Assembly: GCA_011051925.1 (NCBI GenBank)
Contig: DRKE01000222.1
Location: 1-10,370, forward strand
DNA: 10,370 nt
Source of the DNA: Deltaproteobacteria bacterium
Lineage (GTDB): Bacteria > Myxococcota_A > UBA9160 > UBA4427
Reading direction: 5' to 3'
In this document: positions 1 to 5,217 of the stretch, piece after piece
Numbering within the stretch: the stretch's first letter is position 1
Layout of the letters: every line of letters starts with the position of its first letter
The notes under the pieces: model-generated
Database searches by the model: none
What the model was told of the DNA's origin: nothing
Seen by the model: the letters and a program-made list of their open reading frames with translations, nothing else
Translations under genes and position numbers: made by a program

Positions 1-376
1 CCAGATGGACATCGAGGCGCCCATGAGGACCCGTCACGTGCATCCCACCGCCGAGCAGATCGGGGTCGGCCAGCAGGCCGTGGATCCCCGTGATGTACTC
101 GAGATCGGCCAGGAATCCCGGGGCTGCGAGCGCTTCGTTCAAACGAGCGACGGGGGCGGGAAAGGCTCCGGCATCCGAGATCTGGACCTTCTTGCGTTCG
201 TTCACGAAATTGAAGGCGAAGCCCTGTTCGAGGGCCTCCTCGAAGGTCGGAAACGCGTCGGCGACCTCCATCGCGAAATCCGGTTCCAGGAAACCATCGA
301 TCACGACATGCCGGAACGGAACCGCGTGATCGAATTCCTCCTTCAGACGATCTCGATCGAATGGGCGAAGAACCAA
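1..376 (-). CDS. 2OG-Fe(II) oxygenase (prolyl-hydroxylase-like), N-terminal part, cut by window edge
   Basis: The visible 125 residues read like the N-terminal half of SM-20/prolyl-4-hydroxylase-type dioxygenases, which use Fe(II) and 2-oxoglutarate to hydroxylate a protein or small molecule in the cytoplasm. Seen: a short lead (LRPFDRDRLKEEF), the segment HVVIDGFLEPDFA (residues 23-35), NERKKVQISD (59-68), and GGGMHVTGPHGRLDVHL (109-125). His124 should be the first iron ligand of the HxD motif. The Asp lies just past the edge, but the last base (G) allows it. The distal His and the 2OG-binding Arg are out of view. The start is TTG at 376-374: an in-frame TAG lies upstream at 406-404, and GGAGG sits 6 bases before the TTG. 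The next in-frame ATG (residue 36) would remove conserved sequence. It lies 121 bases downstream of the beta-helix gene on the same strand. Family call is firm; substrate is unknown. Confidence 0.85.
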   Translation of the reverse strand, partial: MVLRPFDRDRLKEEFDHAVPFRHVVIDGFLEPDFAMEVADAFPTFEEALEQGFAFNFVNERKKVQISDAGAFPAPVARLNEALAAPGFLADLEYITGIHGLLADPDLLGGGMHVTGPHGRLDVHL

Positions 377-382
377 TGGGAG

Positions 383-387
383 CCTCC
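383..387 (-). promoter_or_regulatory. Shine-Dalgarno GGAGG deciding a TTG start
   Basis: The minus strand reads GGAGG, then 6 bases, then TTG. This is a near-ideal ribosome site and is the reason for choosing TTG at 376 as the start of the 2OG-Fe(II) oxygenase, since no ATG or GTG gives a suitable N-terminus. Confidence 0.7.
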
Positions 388-400
388 GAATCGGGATGGG

Positions 401-406
401 AGTCTA
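401..406 (-). promoter_or_regulatory. Candidate -10 box TAGACT upstream of the oxygenase
   Basis: TAGACT on the minus strand matches four of six positions of the sigma-70 -10 consensus. It would start transcription roughly 20 bases before the TTG codon, leaving room for the GGAGG site. The same hexamer precedes the SGNH hydrolase at 6505-6510. No convincing -35 box is seen at 16-18 bases, so this is tentative. Confidence 0.25.
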
Positions 407-440
407 CCGCTCCTTCGACCGCTCCGGTCCCCCTCTTGAG

Positions 441-465
441 AAAACCCCGACCCTCGATCTTCGGG
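441..465 (-). terminator. Candidate intrinsic terminator after the beta-helix gene
   Basis: On the minus strand CCCGA (465-461) pairs with TCGGG (450-446) across a 10-base loop and is followed by GTTTTCTC. The stem is short (5 bp) but GC-rich, and the T-tract has only four bases. It lies 33 bases beyond the beta-helix stop codon and before the oxygenase start, so it could separate the two genes. Confidence 0.4.
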
Positions 466-468
466 CAT

Positions 469-493
469 CCGTCGTTCGACGGAGCCGATCGGC
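469..493. repeat. Two adjacent inverted repeats just after the beta-helix stop codon
   Basis: CCGTCG-TT-CGACGG (469-482) is a perfect 6-bp inverted repeat with a 2-base centre. GCCGATCGGC (484-493) is a perfect 10-base palindrome next to it. Together with the hairpin at 446-465 they form three inverted repeats in a row within the 121-base gap. They may strengthen termination or stabilise the 3' end of the message. No protein-binding role can be shown. Confidence 0.5.
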
Positions 494-497
494 CCGT

Positions 498-2300
498 TCA
501 GCTGTTCGGCAGGAAATGGGGGGCCGGGAAGCCCCCGACCGGCGTACAAGGACCGCCTTCGAGGCGGATCTGCGCCGGCAGGCGCCCGTAGCTTCCGACC
601 CGATCCGAAGGCGCGCCGATGTTCGGGAAGGGACCGCTTTCCTCGCACCACCAACTCGGCGGATCGGTCCGATACATCGAGGCCGGGAACGTCATGCTGC
701 TCCAACTCGACCGAGGGCCGTTTCCGACGTAGTTCTCGAGCCGGGTGGTGCGAACGGCCCGATCGTCGAATTGCTGGGCCGAGCGGCTGATGTTGTAGGA
801 CACCCAGGTGTCGCGATGTTGATGGGTCGCGTCCGACGAGAAATCGATCCCGAGGCCGTTCGGGAAGGGCCCTCCCATCAATTCGTTCACGTGGTTTCCG
901 ATCACGGTGATGAAGCGGTGGATGAAGGATCCCTGCATTTCGCCGCCCAGTCGTCCCCGGTAGTAGCCACCAAAGGACTGCCCCGTGCTCGGCGTGCCCC
1001 GGAGCCGGTTGCGATAGATCATGTTGTAGTAGCCCTGTCCATCGCGGTAGCTGTCCCACTCGATCATGCAGCTCACGTCGTTGCCCTCGATCAGGGACGC
1101 CCGCACACCCTGGCCGTGGAGGAAGACGTGGCGCTCGCATTCAACGCTCGGATTCGCGGTCATGTAGTTGTAGGCCACGACATTCCCGCCCCCGTTCTGC
1201 AGCAGGGGCCCGCTCGGCGTATCGACGAGCACGTTGTTCTCGAAGACGGTGTCGTACGTGTGATCGTTGTAGTAGACCGCGCCTTTGTTCCAGTTGCAGC
1301 GCTGGCCCTCGTCCGTACACTGGTTCGAGCCGAAGCGGTTTCCCCGAATCAGGATCCGGGCGACATCGCCCATGGTCACGTGGGCGTTTCCGGCGTCTCC
1401 GAGGCTCGAGTCCGTCAGCCAGCATTCGTGGCAATCCTCGAAGGTGATCCTCGATCGATAGCTTTCGATCCGCTCGGGCGTCTGATGCTGGATTCGCACG
1501 CGCTCGATGCCCGCGTACTCGACGAAGTTTCCCGTGGCCTGCTCGAGGATCGTCCCGCCCTGGGTGAACTCGCTGTTCAGCGGACGATCGAGGCGCACCT
1601 GGTTGCTCGAAAGCGACTGGCAGGCGGGATGGCTGCCCGTCGTTCCCACGCAGGTCAGCTTGGCGGAATACCCGTTCCGGGCGCGTGAATGCCAATCCGG
1701 CTCGCTGTTGGCCAGAAGGCGCACCCAGTCCCCCACCTGGAGACCATTGGTATGCGCCAGGGTCAGGACCTGGTCGCCCAGGTGGAATCCTCCGGTCCAC
1801 GCGCGGCCATTGCCAAAGACTTGATTGGGTGGGTATCCCCTCAATCCGACCAGGATACCCGCCTGATCCGTGTGCTGGAACTCGAGGACCGACGACAGAT
1901 CCGGAGCCCCTCGAAGCACGACCCGCGAGCGGTTCAGGTTGATCGTTCCGGAGGGAATGACGTAGGTACAGTTGGCCGGGAGCTGGAGAACCGTGTTCGG
2001 TGTCGCCGAATTGATCGCGTTGACGATGTTCATATGGCTGCCACAGGGGACGGGTTGCACCCTCCAGCCCGAGGTGTCCAGCGGCAGATGATCGAGCGGG
2101 CGCCAGACCGGGACGCGCGAAGCGGGGATCTGGAGGTCTCCGAGGCTTGCCTGCTCCCTTGCCTGGGCCTGCGCGATTCCCGGAAGAACCACCCCCAGTC
2201 CGCAGAGGACCGCGATCAGCCCCCCGAACCATCTCCGGTTTCGGTGCGATTCTCCCGCCGTCGCCCGGGGCTGGGCACAGCAACCTCTTGGATTCTTCAT
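498..2300 (-). CDS. Secreted right-handed parallel beta-helix (pectate-lyase-like) protein
   Basis: A 600-residue exported protein. The N-terminus has a long basic lead (to about 24), a hydrophobic core (GGLIAVLCGLGVVLPGIA, 26-43) and a likely signal peptidase site after AQA47. Residues about 80-135 resemble the opening of pectate_lyase_3-type beta-helices: an AINSA segment, then LQLPANCTYVIPSGTI and VVLRGAP. Residues 260-530 carry many Asn- and Gly-rich strand/turn units such as ILIRGNRFG, TVFENNVLVD and VVAYNYM. The C-terminus (FPASMY, PPSWW, PFPNIG, LPAQIR) resembles a tail I recall from other bacterial beta-helix proteins. The ATG at 2300 is chosen because GGGGAG lies 4 bases upstream and it begins directly before the signal peptide. 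An in-frame start at 2312 lacks a ribosome site. Such folds include polysaccharide lyases, epimerases and hydrolases; the active residues cannot be assigned, so activity on the locus's own glycan is inference. Confidence 0.85.
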   Translation of the reverse strand: MKNPRGCCAQPRATAGESHRNRRWFGGLIAVLCGLGVVLPGIAQAQAREQASLGDLQIPASRVPVWRPLDHLPLDTSGWRVQPVPCGSHMNIVNAINSATPNTVLQLPANCTYVIPSGTINLNRSRVVLRGAPDLSSVLEFQHTDQAGILVGLRGYPPNQVFGNGRAWTGGFHLGDQVLTLAHTNGLQVGDWVRLLANSEPDWHSRARNGYSAKLTCVGTTGSHPACQSLSSNQVRLDRPLNSEFTQGGTILEQATGNFVEYAGIERVRIQHQTPERIESYRSRITFEDCHECWLTDSSLGDAGNAHVTMGDVARILIRGNRFGSNQCTDEGQRCNWNKGAVYYNDHTYDTVFENNVLVDTPSGPLLQNGGGNVVAYNYMTANPSVECERHVFLHGQGVRASLIEGNDVSCMIEWDSYRDGQGYYNMIYRNRLRGTPSTGQSFGGYYRGRLGGEMQGSFIHRFITVIGNHVNELMGGPFPNGLGIDFSSDATHQHRDTWVSYNISRSAQQFDDRAVRTTRLENYVGNGPRSSWSSMTFPASMYRTDPPSWWCEESGPFPNIGAPSDRVGSYGRLPAQIRLEGGPCTPVGGFPAPHFLPNS

Positions 2301-2364
2301 TGGACTCCCCATCGAACCGCGCGGACAGGGAAGCATCCTGCCTCGCCACAAAACGGTCTTTCTG

Positions 2365-2370
2365 ATTATC
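2365..2370 (-). promoter_or_regulatory. Candidate -10 box GATAAT upstream of the beta-helix gene
   Basis: GATAAT on the minus strand matches five of six -10 positions and is a rare AT-rich spot in this GC-rich gap. It lies about 65 bases before the chosen ATG and just after the terminator-like hairpin of the upstream gene. No good -35 element is seen at the expected distance. Confidence 0.3.
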
Positions 2371-2382
2371 GGCGCCCCTCGC

Positions 2383-2408
2383 AAAACCCCTGTGACTCGG
2401 GTCACGGG
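2383..2408 (-). terminator. Candidate intrinsic terminator overlapping the GT-C stop codon
   Basis: On the minus strand CCCGTGAC (2408-2401) pairs with GTCAC-A-GGG (2396-2388), with loop CCGA and one bulged A, followed by GTTTTGC. The arms GTGAC/GTCAC are perfect. The stem overlaps the TGA at 2404-2402, so termination would come directly at the end of the glycosyltransferase gene. The T-run is only four bases, so efficiency is uncertain. The tail GGGGTTTT is the same as at the other terminator candidate (441-448). Confidence 0.45.
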
Positions 2409-4168
2409 CCGACCGCCCTCTTCCCGGACACGGCCGCCCCCATGCTATCAGGGTTGGCCCGGGCGCGAGCGCTCGTCACCCGCTCGAAGACGGATACCGG
2501 AGAACGGCGACGGCGCCATTCGACGGCCGGCATCCAATCAAAGGGAAACCACCCGGGCGTTCCGGTTCGGATCACCCGAAGCGGGCGATAGCCGAGCGCC
2601 TCGATTCCCGGCCAGTCGTCGATCTCGAATCCCTGGGACCGGAAGAGCTCGGCACGCGCAGGGCTCTGCCGTGCGTACTCGATGAACGCGAGGGAGCCGG
2701 CATCCGTGTAGATCCGGTCGGGCAGCGTGGCCGGATCGGCTTCGACCAGCTCACGCAGGGAACGTCCGTCGACGCGATAGCCCTGGTCGCTCAGCCGGGA
2801 CTTTCCCGGAACCGCGGGATGGATGTTGAGGACGTTGAGGGTCCCTTCGAACCGGGGCACCTCCGCCGCGAGGGACCGTTCGATGACGCGCTGTGGAAGC
2901 CCCTCGAGTTTGTGCCAGGCCCAGGTGGCGAAGACCCCATTCGACAGGAGCAGAACGACGCTGGTCGCGATCGCGAGCCCCCGGATCCCACGCCCGTGAA
3001 GATGTCGCCACAGGACATCCATCCCGAGCCCCACGACCGGAACGAGCGTCACCGTTCCCACCCCATAGAAGCGGTCCCCGGGAAAGCCGAGGGGCCACAG
3101 CCCCAGAGCGAGCACACTCGCGAAGGGCAGGATCAGCATTCCCGAATGGCGGGGTCGGAAGATCATGACCGCCCCGAGCGCGATCAGCGTCAGGATCGAT
3201 CCTCCCGGCCCGAGCGTGTCGAGGAATCCGTTCCCGATCAGCGAAATGCGCGTGGCCAGGTCGAGGGCAGCCGTGCCCCCCTCCATCCAGACATCCTTGC
3301 TCGTCCCCGGCCCGCCGAGCCAATGCGACATTCGAGTCCACCAGGCCGCTGGCGCGTAGACGACATTCAACACGAGGTATCCGATCACCCCGGCGGCAAT
3401 CGAGGCACCCGCGATCCGGAGCTGCTCGGCCGCCGTCGACGGGGTTCGTCGGGCGCGTCGAACCAGCATCCAGCCCAATCCGAGGTAGGGCAGCACATAC
3501 ACGGGACCCGCCAGTTCCTTGCTCGAAATCGCGAACACGGCGAGCAGCGAGAGAAGAACCCCCCGGCGAAGCGTGGGGCCATCGAAGAGGATCCGGACGT
3601 AGACGCCCATGGAAGCCGCCACGAACGCATAACAAAGGCCGTCCGGCCTGGTGTTGGCGAGAAAATACGCCGCGGCGTAGTTCGTGCCCACGCAGGTCAG
3701 GAAGGCCAGCGCGATGGCGACGCGGGACACGCCCATCCGACGCAACGCGACGAGCAGCCAGGCATAGAGCCCCAGACCGATGAGCATGAAGAGGAGGCGC
3801 CCGGCGAAGATCAGCCACGACAGCTGCTCGAGAGGATGCGCGAGTCCATATGGAAAGTCGCCCGACGGACCCGTGAAGGTTCCCTCGAGCCACCAGTAGG
3901 CCAGGCTGATGCCGTAGACGGGAAGCAGCACGAAATTGGGCATCGGCCCGTATTTGTGCGTTTCCCCGCCCAGGCTCGCGTAGAACTTGAGGGCCCGCAG
4001 GGGCTGGTAGTTCTCGCCCAGGAGGGACTCGTACCCGGGCAGCATGTAGCCGAGCATCGGCCAGGCATAGAAAGCGAGGACGAGCAGCGGCGCGAGGGTC
4101 CAGAAGAGGTCGCTCGGCAGCGTCCGGCGCCCCGCCCCGCCCCCCCCTGTGCTGAGCCCGACGTCCAT
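2402..4168 (-). CDS. GT-C fold (GT39/ArnT-like) integral membrane glycosyltransferase
   Basis: A 588-residue polytopic protein with about 11-12 hydrophobic segments: near 21-43, 75-95, 117-142, 148-170, 177-195, 203-217, 221-237, 253-272, 325-337, 343-362, 368-387 and 396-414. A mostly soluble C-terminal part follows (about 415-588). The first outer loop is acidic (E47, E52) and is followed by ALKFYASLGGETHKYGPMP (59-77). This layout matches the loop-1 acidic site and following Pro/Gly segment of GT39-type enzymes that use polyprenyl-phosphate sugars outside the membrane. ANTRPDGLCY (171-180) also resembles that superfamily. The ATG at 4168 is chosen over two upstream in-frame ATGs (4198 and 4303) because GGGAGG lies 7 bases before it. 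It is transcribed away from the methyltransferase and 101 bases ahead of the beta-helix gene. Acceptor and sugar are unknown. A dolichyl-phosphate-mannose-type or ArnT-type role is inference. Confidence 0.75.
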   Translation of the reverse strand: MDVGLSTGGGGAGRRTLPSDLFWTLAPLLVLAFYAWPMLGYMLPGYESLLGENYQPLRALKFYASLGGETHKYGPMPNFVLLPVYGISLAYWWLEGTFTGPSGDFPYGLAHPLEQLSWLIFAGRLLFMLIGLGLYAWLLVALRRMGVSRVAIALAFLTCVGTNYAAAYFLANTRPDGLCYAFVAASMGVYVRILFDGPTLRRGVLLSLLAVFAISSKELAGPVYVLPYLGLGWMLVRRARRTPSTAAEQLRIAGASIAAGVIGYLVLNVVYAPAAWWTRMSHWLGGPGTSKDVWMEGGTAALDLATRISLIGNGFLDTLGPGGSILTLIALGAVMIFRPRHSGMLILPFASVLALGLWPLGFPGDRFYGVGTVTLVPVVGLGMDVLWRHLHGRGIRGLAIATSVVLLLSNGVFATWAWHKLEGLPQRVIERSLAAEVPRFEGTLNVLNIHPAVPGKSRLSDQGYRVDGRSLRELVEADPATLPDRIYTDAGSLAFIEYARQSPARAELFRSQGFEIDDWPGIEALGYRPLRVIRTGTPGWFPFDWMPAVEWRRRRSPVSVFERVTSARARANPDSMGAAVSGKRAVGP

Positions 4169-4175
4169 GTCCGAT

Positions 4176-4181
4176 CCTCCC
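4176..4181 (-). promoter_or_regulatory. Shine-Dalgarno GGGAGG deciding the GT-C start
   Basis: GGGAGG on the minus strand lies 7 bases before the ATG at 4168-4166. The in-frame ATG at 4198 has no purine-rich site upstream, so the shorter protein is preferred. Confidence 0.65.
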
Positions 4182-4264
4182 GGCCCCGATCGCCCCATGT
4201 TTCGCGCGTCGGGCGTCAACGGTACTGTCCACGGCAACCCGTCGCATCGGATCGCGTGCCGCCG

Positions 4265-4285
4265 CCGGAGCCCGCCCGGCTCCGG
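4265..4285. repeat. Perfect 8-bp hairpin in the divergent spacer
   Basis: CCGGAGCC (4265-4272) and GGCTCCGG (4278-4285) pair perfectly around loop CGCCC. It lies in the 302-base spacer between the GT-C gene and the methyltransferase. No T-tract follows on either strand, so it is not a standard terminator. It could lie in the GT-C leader RNA or be an operator-like site; function is unknown. No clear promoter was seen elsewhere in this spacer. Confidence 0.5.
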
Positions 4286-4309
4286 TACTTCTTCGACCGA
4301 CACCGGCCA

Positions 4310-4341
4310 CCCCGTCCCGGATCATCGTCCGATCGACGGGG
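4310..4341. repeat. Two-tier hairpin in the divergent spacer
   Basis: CCCCGTC (4310-4316) pairs perfectly with GACGGGG (4335-4341). Inside it CGGA (4318-4321) pairs with TCCG (4328-4331) around a 6-base loop, giving a two-step stem with a small interior loop. It ends 4 bases before the ATG of a possible 42-codon ORF and would bury the weak ribosome site of that ORF. Confidence 0.45.
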
Positions 4342-4345
4342 CGCC

Positions 4346-4474
4346 ATGAAGAGCGCCGACACGAACCCGTACGGAACGGGGCGGACCCGGACGTCGGGGG
4401 GACGGAGGCCGATGCCCCTCAATTCCCGATCACCGGCAACCGATCCCCTCGAGCTGGAGGCCCATCCGACATGA
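4346..4474 (+). CDS. Doubtful 42-residue ORF overlapping the methyltransferase start
   Basis: ATG at 4346 opens a 42-codon frame that ends in TGA at 4472-4474, overlapping the methyltransferase ATG as ATGA. The product begins MKSADTNPYGTG and is polar and rich in Arg, Pro and Thr, with no recognised domain, signal peptide or membrane segment. The start has only a weak G-rich stretch upstream, inside the hairpin at 4310-4341. The ATGA junction looks like those in the operon at 6518-9517, which is the main reason to list it. The frame stays open far upstream, antisense to the GT-C gene, so an open frame here is weak evidence. It is probably not a real gene. Confidence 0.15.
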   Translation: MKSADTNPYGTGRTRTSGGRRPMPLNSRSPATDPLELEAHPT

Positions 4475-5148
4475 GACTGCTCCACCGCCTGAGGGATCCG
4501 GGCAGCCGCTTCTCCATTGCGCACCGGATGCGTTCGCGGCGATTCGAGTATTTCCGAGCCCTCGTCGACCCGCTGCCCCGGCCGATCCGGATGCTGGATG
4601 TCGGAGGAACCGAGGATTTCTGGGAGCGGATGGGATTCCTCGAGGCCGACGAGGCCGAGATCACGATCCTCAATCTCGAGGCGCCGCCTGCCCGCAGTCC
4701 CCATGTCCGGACCCTCGATGGCAATGCCTGCCACATGCCGATGTTCGAAGACGATTCATTCGACGTCGTCTTCTCGAATTCCGTGATCGAACACGTGGGC
4801 GGAATCGAGGAACAGCGGGCGATGGCGAACGAGATCCGACGGATCGGAAGACGCTATTTCGTCCAGACCCCGAACCGGTTCTTTCCGATCGAGCCCCATT
4901 TCATGTTCCCCTTCTTCCAGTTCCTGCCGCGAGGTCTGCAGGTCTGGCTGCTCATGCATCTCGACCTGACCTTCGGTGGGCGGCTCGAGAGCGTCGAAGC
5001 GGCGGAGGCCACCGCGGCCTCGGTCGAGCTGCTCTCGGAGCGGGCCTTCATGGACCTCTTTCCCGGTGCGGATCTCTATCGGGAAAAGGTTCTTGGACTC
5101 ACGAAATCCTTCATCGCCCATGCGGGATGGAATGAACCGACCGCCTGA
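4471..5148 (+). CDS. Class I SAM-dependent methyltransferase (Methyltransf_11-like)
   Basis: A 225-residue cytoplasmic protein with the Rossmann-type order of class I methyltransferases. Motif I is IRMLDVGGTEDFW (39-51), where VGG replaces the usual GxGxG. The acidic end of strand 2 is ILNLE (66-70), where E70 would hold the SAM ribose. Then come DGNACHMPMFEDDSFDVVFS (83-102) and NSVIEHVGG (103-111), typical of Methyltransf_11. A hydrophobic stretch, HFMFPFFQFLPRGLQVWLLM (143-162), might bind membrane or a lipid-linked substrate. TGGAGG lies 10 bases before ATG, slightly far but usable. It stands alone on the plus strand, divergent from the GT-C gene and convergent with the membrane protein at 5218. 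In this setting methylation of a sugar or a glycan end is likely, but this is inference. Confidence 0.85.
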   Translation: MRLLHRLRDPGSRFSIAHRMRSRRFEYFRALVDPLPRPIRMLDVGGTEDFWERMGFLEADEAEITILNLEAPPARSPHVRTLDGNACHMPMFEDDSFDVVFSNSVIEHVGGIEEQRAMANEIRRIGRRYFVQTPNRFFPIEPHFMFPFFQFLPRGLQVWLLMHLDLTFGGRLESVEAAEATAASVELLSERAFMDLFPGADLYREKVLGLTKSFIAHAGWNEPTA

Positions 5149-5166
5149 GGGCCGAAGATCTCCGGC

Positions 5167-5187
5167 GGCCCGCTTCGCGACCGGGCC
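5167..5187. terminator. Hairpin between two convergent genes, possible bidirectional terminator
   Basis: GGCCCG (5167-5172) pairs with CGGGCC (5182-5187) around a 9-base loop, in the 69-base gap between the methyltransferase stop and the stop of the opposing membrane protein. Position and GC-rich stem suit termination for both. There is no T-run on either side, so it would not be a textbook intrinsic terminator. Confidence 0.25.
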
Positions 5188-5217
5188 ACGGCCAGCCGCC
5201 GATCCCCTGGTTCCAGA

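Noticed and set aside
396..2591. Two long plus-strand frames (396-1688 and 1689-2591) antisense to the beta-helix gene
   Set aside because: Their translations are rich in Arg, Ala, Val and Pro with no domain, and the minus strand encodes a coherent signal-peptide and beta-helix protein over the same bases. They are GC-rich antisense shadows.
2819..4474. Plus-strand 551-codon frame antisense to the GT-C gene
   Set aside because: The product is a low-complexity, highly charged shadow (His, Arg, Glu, Pro rich). The minus strand shows regular membrane helices and a ribosome site. Only its last 42 codons, outside the GT-C gene, are worth a doubtful note.
5149..5167. GGGCC...GGCCC pairing right after the methyltransferase stop as a terminator
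   Set aside because: The stem needs a large loop or a bulge and is not followed by T residues; the nearby GGCCCG/CGGGCC stem is a better, still weak, candidate.
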